NCBI RefSeq assembly: GCF_023534745.1
Contig: NZ_JAMHJQ010000008.1
Location: forward strand, 423,797-458,991
Direction of reading: 5' to 3'
DNA: 35,195 nt
Origin: Streptomyces sp. 35G-GA-8
Lineage (GTDB): Bacteria; Actinomycetota; Actinomycetes; Streptomycetales; Streptomycetaceae
Of this stretch, positions 16,719-26,870 are shown one piece after another. The notes beneath the pieces were generated by a model. That model was not told where the DNA came from and made no database searches. It saw only the letters and a list, made by a program, of their open reading frames with translations. Both the position numbers and the translations under genes were made by a program. Each line of letters starts with the position of its first letter. The first letter of the stretch is position 1.

Positions 16719-16752
16719 CCGGGGCACGGATCCCGAAAGACCCGTGCCCCGG
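16719..16752 (-). terminator. Stem-loop after pyrG
   Basis: Eleven-bp GC-rich arms (16719-16729 and 16742-16752) pair perfectly around a 12-nt loop about 30 nt past the pyrG stop. The hairpin also lies just upstream of the Nudix ribosome binding site, so it could act as an attenuator between the two genes. Confidence 0.65.
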
Positions 16753-16780
16753 CTCCCACCGTATCGCTTGGGGATCCCGC

Positions 16781-18499
<1,719 letters not shown>

Positions 18500-18940
18500 G
18501 GCCAAGAGGGGGCTCCCGTGGTCGCGGTCTGAGGTGCGTGCCGGTGTCCCGGTCGAAGACTGAAGGGACTTCCGTCGCTGCGGGTACGGGGCCCCATTGC
18601 GTCACAGGGAGTCCACCGGTCCACGGGCTACCAGGGTATCAGCGCCGAAGGGAGGGTGCTTCCGGCCACACGCCGCATTCCGCATTCGATGACCCTTTCC
18701 CCCGAGTCAGCCTTTTTTCCCGCGAGTCACCCTGGGCCCACCCGTTCGGCGGACCGATGTTGCCGGGACCGTGGCGCAGAGCACCGTTGTGCGTCGTATC
18801 CTGCTCAAACATTCGCTGCCGAGTCCGGCCGGCAAACGGCACCATCCCCGCCCGATTTCCCGGAAATAGAGCTCGTCAACGACCCTTGACCGAAGTACGC
18901 GCCCCACGGGGCGGACATGGCCGTTCGACTGGAGATGCAC
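18500..18940. other. Divergent intergenic region pyrG / GH15
   Basis: About 440 bp between two divergent genes. Toward pyrG a TACCCT (18638-18633, minus strand) may be a -10 with a leader of about 130 nt. Toward the GH15 gene a TATCCT (18797-18802) may be a -10. Both lack clear -35 elements. No small gene is convincing here, and there is no obvious repeat or riboswitch. Confidence 0.4.
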
Positions 18941-20743
18941 GTGGCCGGGCGCATCGAGGATTACGCACTCATCGGAGACATGCAGACCGCTGCCCTGGTC
19001 TGCCGGGACGGCACAGTCGACTGGCTGTGCCTGCCCCGCTTCGACTCGCATGCCGTGTTCGCGGCTCTGCTCGGCACCGATGAGCATGGTTTCTGGCGGC
19101 TGGGCCCCGCGCATCCCGCGGGTTCCGAGGCGCCGCGGGCCACTCGGCGCCGCTACCGCGGAGACTCACTGATTCTCGAATCGGAGTGGGACACCCCGCG
19201 CGGCACCGTGAGAGTGACCGATTTCATGCCGCCGCGTGACGGCGCTCCGCAGGTGATCCGGATCGTGGAGGGCATCAGCGGACGTGTGCCGATGCGGTCC
19301 GCGCTGCGGATGCGGTTCAGTTACGGGCGGGTCGTGCCCTGGGTCCACAAGGTGGACAACCGCACGGTCGCCGTCGCCGGGCCCGACTCGGTCTGGCTGG
19401 ATACGGACGTCGAGACGTACGGCAAGGACCTCACGACGTACTCCGACTTCACGGTGGCACCGGGCGACCGGATCACCTTCACGATCAGCTGGCAGCCCTC
19501 GCACCGGCAGCCGCCCGCGCTGCCCGACCCCGAGGGTTCGCTGGAGGCGACCTCCGACTTCTGGCGTGAATGGGTCGAGCACTGCACGTACCACGGCCCC
19601 TACCGGGAGGCGGTGGTCCGTTCGCTGATCACGCTCAAGGCGCTGACCTACGCGCCGACGGGCGGGATCGTGGCGGCGCCGACGACCTCGCTGCCCGAGG
19701 AGATCGGCGGCGTACGGAACTGGGACTACCGCTACACCTGGCTGCGCGACGCCGCGATCACGCTCTCCTCGCTGCTGCGCACGGGCTACCGCGAGGAGGC
19801 CCGCGCCTGGCGCGAGTGGCTGCTGCGCGCGGTCGCCGGTGACCCGGAGAATCTGCAGATCATGTACGGCATCGCGGGCGAGCGTGAGCTGGGCGAGGCG
19901 GAGCTGGACTGGCTGCCGGGCTATGAGGGCTCGGGCCCGGTCAGGGTCGGCAACGGCGCCGCGCACCAGCTCCAGCTGGATGTGTACGGCGAAGTCACCG
20001 AAGCGCTGCATCTGGCGCATATGACCGGTCTGGCCCGTAATGACTACGCCTCGGTGCTCCAGCTCAAGCTGATCCAGTATCTGGAGAAGCACTGGGACCA
20101 GCCGGACGAGGGCATCTGGGAGGTGCGCGGTCCACGCCGGCACTTCGTGCACTCGAAGGTGATGGCCTGGGTCGCGGTCGACCGCACGATCAAGCTGATC
20201 GAGTCGGGCGACGCCGACGGGCCGCTGGAGCGCTGGCGCGAGATGCGGGACGACATCCACCGCGATGTCTGCGAGAAGGGGTACGACAAGGAGCGCAACA
20301 CCTTCACGCAGTCGTACGGCTCCAAGGAGCTGGACGCGTCGCTGCTGCTCATTCCGCAGATGGGCTTCCTGCCGCCGGACGACAAGCGGGTCATCGGCAC
20401 GATCGAGGCGATCCAGCGCGAGCTGTCCACGGAGGACGGCTTCGTCATGCGGTACCCGACCTCGGGCGAGGACGCCGGGGTGGACGGTCTGGAGGGCGAC
20501 GAGGGCGCGTTCCTGGCCTGTTCGTTCTGGCTCGCCGACGATCTCGCGATGATCGGGCGGGTGGACGAGGCCAGGAAGCTCTTCGAGAAGCTGCTCGCGC
20601 TCCGTAACGATCTGGGGCTGCTGGCCGAGGAGTGGGACTCCGGGCTCCAGCGCCAGGTGGGCAACTTCCCGCAGGCGTTCAGCCATGTGCCGCTGATCGA
20701 TACGGCGCTGAGGCTGACGGCCTCGGGGGCGTACGGCGGCTGA
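18941..20743 (+). CDS. Glycoside hydrolase family 15 protein (glucoamylase/trehalase-like)
   Basis: A GH15 enzyme with the N-terminal beta domain (RIEDYALIGDMQTAALVC, DWLCLPRFDS) and the (alpha/alpha)6 barrel. Barrel motifs are EEIGGVRNWDYRYTWLRDA near residue 255 and GLLAEEWDSGLQRQVGNFPQ with AFSHVPLI at the end, each with the acidic residues expected for an inverting hydrolase. No signal peptide is visible, so it is probably cytoplasmic. The GTG at 18941 has GGAG 6 nt upstream; ATGs at 18917 and 18935 have poorer spacing. Length is 600 aa. Actinobacterial members of this subgroup include the mycobacterial GH15 trehalase, so trehalose is a real alternative to maltodextrin. It ends at a strong terminator. 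Confidence 0.9.
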   Translation: MAGRIEDYALIGDMQTAALVCRDGTVDWLCLPRFDSHAVFAALLGTDEHGFWRLGPAHPAGSEAPRATRRRYRGDSLILESEWDTPRGTVRVTDFMPPRDGAPQVIRIVEGISGRVPMRSALRMRFSYGRVVPWVHKVDNRTVAVAGPDSVWLDTDVETYGKDLTTYSDFTVAPGDRITFTISWQPSHRQPPALPDPEGSLEATSDFWREWVEHCTYHGPYREAVVRSLITLKALTYAPTGGIVAAPTTSLPEEIGGVRNWDYRYTWLRDAAITLSSLLRTGYREEARAWREWLLRAVAGDPENLQIMYGIAGERELGEAELDWLPGYEGSGPVRVGNGAAHQLQLDVYGEVTEALHLAHMTGLARNDYASVLQLKLIQYLEKHWDQPDEGIWEVRGPRRHFVHSKVMAWVAVDRTIKLIESGDADGPLERWREMRDDIHRDVCEKGYDKERNTFTQSYGSKELDASLLLIPQMGFLPPDDKRVIGTIEAIQRELSTEDGFVMRYPTSGEDAGVDGLEGDEGAFLACSFWLADDLAMIGRVDEARKLFEKLLALRNDLGLLAEEWDSGLQRQVGNFPQAFSHVPLIDTALRLTASGAYGG

Positions 20744-20787
20744 GGCCCGCGGGGGCCCTGTGCGGCTCCCGCGGCCCCTGTGACTCC

Positions 20788-20840
20788 GGGGCCCGGACAA
20801 CGGTGGCGCGTCCGCCGTGGTCCGGGCCCCGCGCGCTTTT
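20788..20840 (+). terminator. Intrinsic terminator after the GH15 gene
   Basis: Nineteen-nt arms (20788-20806 and 20812-20830) pair with one wobble and one mismatch around a 5-nt loop. A TTTT run follows at 20837-20840. This is a good rho-independent terminator and separates the GH15 gene from the PucR-family gene. Confidence 0.85.
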
Positions 20841-20844
20841 CCAG

Positions 20845-20850
20845 TAGCCT
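20845..20850 (+). promoter_or_regulatory. -10 of a leaderless PucR-family promoter
   Basis: TAGCCT lies 8 nt before the ATG and fits the TANNNT consensus. No Shine-Dalgarno precedes the ATG. Transcription would start at or next to the start codon. Confidence 0.5.
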
Positions 20851-20858
20851 CCGGCGTC

Positions 20859-22499
20859 ATGGACAGTCAGGGCGGAATCACCGTGCGGCGGGCCCTTGAG
20901 CTGCCCGGACTCCGGGCCGGTCTGCCCGAGGTCGTCGCCTGCGCCGACCGGCTGGACCGTACCGTGCGCTGGGTGCACGCGGGCGAGGTGCCGTATATCG
21001 CGTCCCTGCTCAAGGGCGGTGAGCTGCTTCTCACCACGGGCATCGGGCTGGGCAGCCGCCCGGCCGAACAGCGGGTCTTCGTCCGCGGGCTCGCCGAACG
21101 CGGGATCGCGGCGCTGGTGGTGGAGCTGGGGTCCCGGTTCGACCGGCTGCCCGCGACGATCGTGGAGACGGCGCGGGCGGCCGGGCTGCCGCTGGTGCAA
21201 CTGCATCGCGAAGTGCCTTTCGTCTCGGTCACCGAAGAGGTGCACACCGAGATCGTGAACGGCCATTACGCGCTGCTGCGGCAGGCCGAGGAGGTCCATC
21301 GGCGGTGCACCGAAGCGCTGCTCGACGGGGGCGGGGTGCCACAGGTGCTGCGCATCCTCGCGGACTTCGCGGGCAATCCGGTCTTCCTGGAAACGGCGGA
21401 GGGCCGCCTGCTGTACGCGGCGGCCCCGGGCACGGCTCCGGGCGCGGGTCCGGCCGCCGCCGATCCGCTCCAGATCTGGGAGGGGCTGCGCGGCCAGCGG
21501 GCGGCGCGCGCGGCGGGACCGCCCGCCGGGGCGGTGCTGGTGGATGTGCCCGGCGGCGGGCACGGCACCGGGGCGGTACGGGCGCGGCTGGTGCTGCCCG
21601 CCGTATCGGCGCCGCCGCTGCCGGTGCACCGGCTGGCGGCCGAGCGCGCGGCGGACATCCTGGCGGTCGTCCTGATGCAGGCCCGTCAGGAGGAGGAACT
21701 CGCGGCACGCGGCCGTGGCGACTTTCTGACAGATCTCGCGGAGGGCCGGATCCACGCCGAGCACGCGCCCGCGCAGGCGAAGGTGCTGGGTTTCAAGCCG
21801 GGCGAGGGGCCGCTGCTGCCGGTGGTGATGCGGCTGGCCCCCGAATCGGCGCCGTCAGGGAACTGGGCGCTGCTCGCCAGGGCCGTGCTGGAGGAGCTGT
21901 CGTCGGTGGGGGTGCCGGTGCTGCTGGGCGTACGGCCCGTGGAGGGGCGGGTGCCGCTGCTGCTGGGACTGCGCTCCGAGTCCGAGCGTACGGCGGTGGC
22001 CGACCGGGTCGCGACGGCGCTGCGCGCGGGCGTGGAGCGGGCCGGACTGGAGCGTCCCGGGGCGCAGCCGCCGGTGGTGGTCGTCGGGGTCGCGGGCGGC
22101 TGGGCGGCGGCGAGCGCGGGGCTGCGGCACGCGGCGGAGACCGCGACAGCGGCCCAGGGACTGCCGGAGCGCCCCTGGTACGACGCACGTCGGCTGGATA
22201 TCGATCTGTTGCTGTGGCGGCTGCGGGAACACCCCGATCTGGCGGCCTTCGTGGACCGCGCGATCGGCCCGCTGCGCGCGCACGACCGGAGCTCACGCCC
22301 GCCGCTGCTGCCCACCCTTGAGGTCTATCTGGCCCACGCCGGCCGCAAGGCGGAGACGGCGCGCGAGCTGCATCTGAACCGCCAGACGCTCTACAACCGG
22401 CTGGCGCGGATCGCGGAGCTGCTCGGCACGGACCTGGACGATCCGCAGACGGTCCTGGCCCTCAGCCTGGCGCTGCGGGCGAGACGCCACACGCTCTGA
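20859..22499 (+). CDS. PucR-family transcriptional regulator
   Basis: The N-terminal ~130 residues match the PucR ligand-binding domain (ITVRRALELPGLRAGLPEVV, AGEVPYIASLLKGGELLLTTG). A degenerate GGDEF-like middle follows, and the C-terminal PucR helix-turn-helix is seen as TARELHLNRQTLYNRLARIAE. Such regulators often control purine, amino-acid or other nitrogen catabolism, but the target here is unknown. The ATG at 20859 gives 546 aa and appears leaderless. The frame continues upstream through the preceding terminator, which is not coding. It converges on the glycosyltransferase gene with only 16 bp between stops. Confidence 0.92.
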   Translation: MDSQGGITVRRALELPGLRAGLPEVVACADRLDRTVRWVHAGEVPYIASLLKGGELLLTTGIGLGSRPAEQRVFVRGLAERGIAALVVELGSRFDRLPATIVETARAAGLPLVQLHREVPFVSVTEEVHTEIVNGHYALLRQAEEVHRRCTEALLDGGGVPQVLRILADFAGNPVFLETAEGRLLYAAAPGTAPGAGPAAADPLQIWEGLRGQRAARAAGPPAGAVLVDVPGGGHGTGAVRARLVLPAVSAPPLPVHRLAAERAADILAVVLMQARQEEELAARGRGDFLTDLAEGRIHAEHAPAQAKVLGFKPGEGPLLPVVMRLAPESAPSGNWALLARAVLEELSSVGVPVLLGVRPVEGRVPLLLGLRSESERTAVADRVATALRAGVERAGLERPGAQPPVVVVGVAGGWAAASAGLRHAAETATAAQGLPERPWYDARRLDIDLLLWRLREHPDLAAFVDRAIGPLRAHDRSSRPPLLPTLEVYLAHAGRKAETARELHLNRQTLYNRLARIAELLGTDLDDPQTVLALSLALRARRHTL

Positions 22500-22515
22500 C
22501 GCGGCCGGGACCGGA

Positions 22516-23604
22516 TCAGTGGGATCGCCGGGGCTGGGTCAACTCGTCGTAGACGCACAGCACTTGTGCGATGGTCTCGTCCTCCGTGGGCCAGTTCGCC
22601 GCCTGCGCACGGCCCGCCGCGGCGAGTTCCTGACGGCGCCCGGGGTCGTCGAGGAGTCGTATCACCGCGTTCGAGAGGGCCGCCGCGTCCCCGTACGGTA
22701 CGAGTTCCGCCGCGTCGCCGACCAGTTCGGGAACGGCGCCGACCGCCGTGGCGACCAGGGGCACCCCGAGCCGCAGCGCCTCCTGCGCGAGTACGGAGCG
22801 GGCCTCCCAGCGACTGGGCAGCAGGGCGACATCGGCGGCGGCGAGGAGTTCGGAGACATCGTCGCGGCGGCCGATGAGCCGCACCGGCAACTCGGCCTCC
22901 TCGATACGGCGCTGGAGTCGCGCGCGCTCCCGTCCCTCGCCCGCGATGACGACCAGTGGCATGGGGTCGAGATGACGCCAGATCATGGCCGCGTCGAGCA
23001 GTGTGTCGTACCCCTTGTCCGGTACGAGACTGCCGACGGCCATCAGCAACGGGCGGTCCACCGCGCCGAGTTCGGCGCGGGACTTGTTCTCGGCGCCGTC
23101 GGCGGGCCAGTGCGGCGCGGGGACCGCCACCGGCGCGAGACGGGCGTCGCGCGCCCCCCGCTCCCGGGCCCGGTCGACCAGTTCCGACGAGGCGCCGAGC
23201 ACAACGGCCGCCGCTCTGGCGGCTCTTCGCTCCAGCAGCCGTAGCAGCCGGCCGCGCGGTCCTTCGGCGTGCGCGCGGGAGTGCCAGGTGACGACCAGTG
23301 GCACGCGCAGTCCGCCGAGCGCGATCGCGGTCCGTACGGCGGCGTGCACGCCGTGCGCGTGCACCACGTCCGCGCCGGCGCAGGCCGCCCGCAGGGCCGC
23401 GACGGCCGCCGGATCACTGCGCCGGGGTACGGGTACGTGCTGCGCCCCGGCGCCGCGGAAGTCGTAGGCATGGTCGAGTTCGGCAGGCGCGCACACCGTC
23501 ACCCGCACTCCCCTGGCAGCCAGACCGGCCGCCAGCGAGCGTACGTGCGCGCTGCTGCCCACGCTGCCGCCGCCAAGTACCTGGACCGTACGCAGTTGTG
23601 TCAC
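22516..23604 (-). CDS. Glycosyltransferase family 4 protein
   Basis: A GT-B fold glycosyltransferase. The N-terminal loop GGGSVGSSAHVRSLAAGLAARG binds the acceptor side. The C-terminal half starts at LLMAVGSLVPDKGYDTLLDA and holds the donor-site block VALLPSRWEARSVLAQEALRL, where an EA..LA..EA pattern replaces the usual E-x7-E. The GTG at 23604 (VTQLRTVQVLGG) has CAGGAG 10 nt upstream and gives 362 aa. A 41-codon open extension upstream is rejected. Sugar donor and acceptor are unknown. It is the last gene of the minus-strand run that includes recN and nadK, though it may be transcribed separately. Confidence 0.9.
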   Translation of the reverse strand: MTQLRTVQVLGGGSVGSSAHVRSLAAGLAARGVRVTVCAPAELDHAYDFRGAGAQHVPVPRRSDPAAVAALRAACAGADVVHAHGVHAAVRTAIALGGLRVPLVVTWHSRAHAEGPRGRLLRLLERRAARAAAVVLGASSELVDRARERGARDARLAPVAVPAPHWPADGAENKSRAELGAVDRPLLMAVGSLVPDKGYDTLLDAAMIWRHLDPMPLVVIAGEGRERARLQRRIEEAELPVRLIGRRDDVSELLAAADVALLPSRWEARSVLAQEALRLGVPLVATAVGAVPELVGDAAELVPYGDAAALSNAVIRLLDDPGRRQELAAAGRAQAANWPTEDETIAQVLCVYDELTQPRRSH

Positions 23605-23788
23605 GTGGTCGAGGCTCCTGGATCGGGAATCGAGAATCGGGAATGGACTGATGGACGGCCGGGGCATCCGCGGCGGCGCGGCCCGGCCCCGGAAGTCGCT
23701 GCGCCAAGGATGCCAGTCCGTACGCACGTTCCGGCACCGCCGGGGCGTCGTTCGTGTGTCCGGCGCCTCAACTCGGCACCCGGATCAC

Positions 23789-24010
23789 TCACATGGGTGA
23801 GGACGCGCGCCGACCGACCCGGTCACCGTACGCCGTCGCGGCCACAACTCCCAGTGCGTGCAAGGCCAGCCCGGTCCGGCCGTTGCCCGCCACGACGGCG
23901 GCGCCGGACTCCGGACCTCCGGGCGCCCGTTCACGGAGCACTTCGTATACGGCACGCGTGATCCCCAACGCGCCGACGAACGCGACGGTCCTGCCGCCCC
24001 TGGCTGCCAT
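23789..24010 (-). CDS. Small conserved-looking protein downstream of recN
   Basis: A 73-aa frame that I do not recognise. It has two mildly hydrophobic stretches (TVAFVGALGITRAVYEVL and GLALHALGVVAATAYG) and a basic end. Support comes from its start: TAGGCT sits 7 nt before the ATG, a good leaderless promoter. There is no Shine-Dalgarno. It occupies the gap between recN and the glycosyltransferase gene. It could still be a chance frame. Confidence 0.5.
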   Translation of the reverse strand: MAARGGRTVAFVGALGITRAVYEVLRERAPGGPESGAAVVAGNGRTGLALHALGVVAATAYGDRVGRRASSPM

Positions 24011-24017
24011 GCGGATC

Positions 24018-24023
24018 AGCCTA
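24018..24023 (-). promoter_or_regulatory. -10 of a leaderless promoter for the 73-aa ORF
   Basis: TAGGCT on the minus strand, 7 nt before the ATG at 24010, matches TANNNT. No clear -35 is visible. Confidence 0.4.
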
Positions 24024-24045
24024 TGCCCGGGCGACCGGACACGAC

Positions 24046-25806
24046 CTAGCCCCCGGAGGCCGCGCCCCGCGCCGTGGCGAGCAGTTCCTCCGCGTGCGCG
24101 CGCGCCGTTTCCGAGTCCTCCTGGCCCGCCAGCATCCGCGACAACTCCCGTACCCGGTCCTCGCCCTCCAGGACCGTCACCCCGGAGCGCGTCACCGCGC
24201 CGTCCACCGTCTTCTCGACCAGCAGCTGCCGGTCGGCGAAGGCCGCCACCTGCGGAAGGTGCGTGACCACCACCACCTGCGCCGAGGTGGCCAGCTTCGC
24301 CAGCCGTCGGCCCACCTCGACCGCCGCCTTGCCGCCGACGCCCGCGTCGACCTCGTCGAAGAGATACGTCGGCACCGGATCGGACCCCGCGAAGACGACC
24401 TCCACCGCGAGCATCACCCGCGACAGCTCACCGCCGGACGCGCCCTTGGCGATCGGCCGGGGCTGGGCGCCCGGGTGGGGGGCCAGCAGCAGTTCGACCT
24501 CGTCGACGCCGTGCGGCCCGTACATCACCGAGCGCCCGTCGACCTCGACCCCGTCCGCCTCGTCGGCGGACTCGGTCTGGCGGATGTCGAACGAGACGCG
24601 TGCGTGCGGCATGGCGAGCGAGGCCAGCTCCGCCGTGACGGCCCCCGCGAAGAGCGCCGCCGCCGCCGTACGCGCGTCGGTCAGCTCCTGCGCGAGAGCG
24701 GACAGCTCGGACCGCAGCGCGTCACGCTCGGCCGTCAGCTCGCCGATCCGTTCGTCGTCGCCCTCCAGCTCGGTCAGCCGCGCGCTGCTCTCCTCGGCCC
24801 AGGCCAGGACGGTGGCGATGTCCTGGCCGTACTTACGGGTCAGCCCGGACAGCGCGGCCCTGCGCTCCTCCACGGCGGCCAGCCGCAGCGGATCGGCATC
24901 CAGATTGTCCGCGTATCCCGCGAGTTCACCGGCCACATCCGCGAGCAGGATGGAGATCTCTCCCATGCGCTCGGCGAGCCCGGCCAGCGCGGGGTCATGG
25001 GACCGTACGGCGTCCAGCGCCCGGCCCGCGCCCCCGACCAGGGTCGTCGCGTCGACGCCTTCCGGATCCTCGGGGTTGCCGGCGAGCGCCGCGTGCGCGA
25101 TGGAGGCGGCGGACGCAAGCGCTTCCGCGTGGCCGAGGCGCTCTGCCTCCGCAGCGAGTTCGATGTCCTCCCCCGCCCTCGGTTCGACCGCCCCGATCTC
25201 GTTCAGCCCGAAGCGCAGCAGATCTGCCTCCTGCGCGCGCTCCCGGGCCCGGGTGGTCAGCTCGTCCAGCTCCGAGGCGACGGCGCGCAGTCGCCGGTAC
25301 GCCTCCGCGTAAGCGGCGTACGGAACGGCGACGGCGTCGCCCGCGTACCGGTCGAGCGCCTTGCGCTGCCGCGCGGGCCGCAGCAGCCCCTGCTGGTCCG
25401 TCTGGCCATGCACCGCGACCAGGTCGTCCGCCAGCTCCCCCAAGACGCCCACGGGCACGGAGCGCCCGCCGAGATGGGCGCGCGAGCGTCCCTCCGCGGA
25501 GACAGTTCTGCTGATGAGCAGCGCCCCGTCCTCCAGCTCCGCGCCCGCCTCCTCGGCGCGCAGGGTCGCCGGGGCACCGGCGGCGAGGGTGACCCGCCCC
25601 TCCACGACCGCCGACTTCGCGCCGATCCGCACGAGGGCGGGATCGGCCCGTCCGCCGAGCAGCAGTCCGAGACTGGTGACGACCATGGTCTTGCCCGCGC
25701 CGGTCTCACCGGTCACCGCGGTGAAGCCGGGTGACAGCTCGACGACCGCGTCGTCGATGACTCCGAGCGACCGTATCCGCATCTCCTCCAACACGGTCAT
25801 GACCAT
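24046..25806 (-). CDS. recN: DNA repair protein RecN
   Basis: RecN is an SMC-like ATPase that acts early in double-strand break repair. Walker A is FTAVTGETGAGKTMVVTSL near residue 35, the ABC signature is AKGASGGELSRVMLAVEV, and Walker B is PTYLFDEVDAGVGGKAAVEV followed by VVVTHLPQVAAFADR. The middle ~300 residues are Ala/Glu/Arg/Leu-rich coiled coil. Length 586 aa is typical. Two ATGs (25806 and 25800) are possible; GGA 6 nt before the first favours it. It lies 158 bp after nadK, a neighbourhood common in actinobacteria. Confidence 0.96.
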   Translation of the reverse strand: MVMTVLEEMRIRSLGVIDDAVVELSPGFTAVTGETGAGKTMVVTSLGLLLGGRADPALVRIGAKSAVVEGRVTLAAGAPATLRAEEAGAELEDGALLISRTVSAEGRSRAHLGGRSVPVGVLGELADDLVAVHGQTDQQGLLRPARQRKALDRYAGDAVAVPYAAYAEAYRRLRAVASELDELTTRARERAQEADLLRFGLNEIGAVEPRAGEDIELAAEAERLGHAEALASAASIAHAALAGNPEDPEGVDATTLVGGAGRALDAVRSHDPALAGLAERMGEISILLADVAGELAGYADNLDADPLRLAAVEERRAALSGLTRKYGQDIATVLAWAEESSARLTELEGDDERIGELTAERDALRSELSALAQELTDARTAAAALFAGAVTAELASLAMPHARVSFDIRQTESADEADGVEVDGRSVMYGPHGVDEVELLLAPHPGAQPRPIAKGASGGELSRVMLAVEVVFAGSDPVPTYLFDEVDAGVGGKAAVEVGRRLAKLATSAQVVVVTHLPQVAAFADRQLLVEKTVDGAVTRSGVTVLEGEDRVRELSRMLAGQEDSETARAHAEELLATARGAASGG

Positions 25807-25964
25807 ACGAGGTCCGGGAGGCCCCGCGCGACGGACCCCACCCCCGATTCCCTCGACCGGGCAGTGTCCGGGCGGGGCGCGGCAGCATCGATACGTACCG
25901 AATCCACCCGGAAACGCCCTCTATGTCCGGTCGGTTACGTCACCCACGCCACCGGCCGGTCCGG

Positions 25965-26870
25965 TCAGTGCGGTGCCCCGCGCCAGCCGGACACCGGCAG
26001 CGCGAACTTGGCCACCAGCCGGTCGGTGAACGAGGCGTGATGCAGCCGCGCAAGCCGCACCGGGACGGCTCCGCGCCGTACCTCCACCCTCGCCCCCGGC
26101 GGCAGCTCCACGGTCCTGCGCCCGTCGCACCACAGCACCCCGTGCGGGGTGTTCGCCTGCACCTCCACCGCCAGCACCGTGGTCGGCGAGGTCACCAGCG
26201 GCTTCGCGAAGAGCGCGTGCGCGCTGATCGGCACCATCAGCAGCGCCTCGACCTCCGGCCAGACGACCGGCCCGCCGGCCGAGAAGGCGTACGCCGTCGA
26301 TCCGGTGGGGGTGGCGCAGACGATCCCGTCGCAGCCGAACGCGGTGACCGGCCGCCCGTCGATCTCCAGGACGACTTCGAGCATCCGCTCCGGTGAGACC
26401 TTCTGCACGGCCGCCTCGTTGAGCGCCCAGTCCCGGTGGACCACATCGCCGTTGCTGCGTACGACGACATCGATGGTCATCCGCTCCTCGACCTCGTAGG
26501 AACGAGTGACCACGCGGTTGACGACCTTGTCCAGATCGTCACGTTCCGCCTCGGCGAGAAAGCCGACGCGGCCCAGATTGACGCCGAGCATCGGCACGCC
26601 CGAGGCCCGCGCGAACGCGGCGCCGCGCAGCAGTGTGCCGTCCCCGCCGAGCACGATCAGCAGTTCGCAGCCGTCGAGCGCGGCGGGGGTGGCGTCGGGG
26701 ACCGTCTCCACCGACTCCGGAAGCGGCAGATCGACCGCCTCCGCCGCCAGGACCCGTACGCGCAGACCGCTGCGCACCAGTCCGTTCACCACCAGTTCCG
26801 CGCTGCGGATCGCCGCGGGTCTGCCGGTATGGGCCAGCAGGAATACGGTCCGTTCTGCGTTCGACGTCAA
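25965..26870 (-). CDS. nadK: NAD kinase
   Basis: NadK phosphorylates NAD+ to NADP+. The GGDGT motif is seen in LLIVLGGDGTLLRGA, then GVNLGRVGFLAEA and the nucleotide-site block TPTGSTAYAFSAGGP. I chose a TTG at 26870 (codons read TTG ACG TCG AAC) because GGAGG lies 7 nt upstream and the TTG overlaps the tlyA stop as TTGA. This gives 301 aa. A longer frame runs back into tlyA and has no homology. TTG starts are uncommon and may keep expression low relative to tlyA (inference). Confidence 0.95.
   Translation of the reverse strand: MTSNAERTVFLLAHTGRPAAIRSAELVVNGLVRSGLRVRVLAAEAVDLPLPESVETVPDATPAALDGCELLIVLGGDGTLLRGAAFARASGVPMLGVNLGRVGFLAEAERDDLDKVVNRVVTRSYEVEERMTIDVVVRSNGDVVHRDWALNEAAVQKVSPERMLEVVLEIDGRPVTAFGCDGIVCATPTGSTAYAFSAGGPVVWPEVEALLMVPISAHALFAKPLVTSPTTVLAVEVQANTPHGVLWCDGRRTVELPPGARVEVRRGAVPVRLARLHHASFTDRLVAKFALPVSGWRGAPH

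Noticed and set aside
18639-18889. Short ORFs in the pyrG/GH15 gap on both strands
   Set aside because: No ribosome binding site, no leaderless -10 at the right distance, and no recognisable protein pattern.
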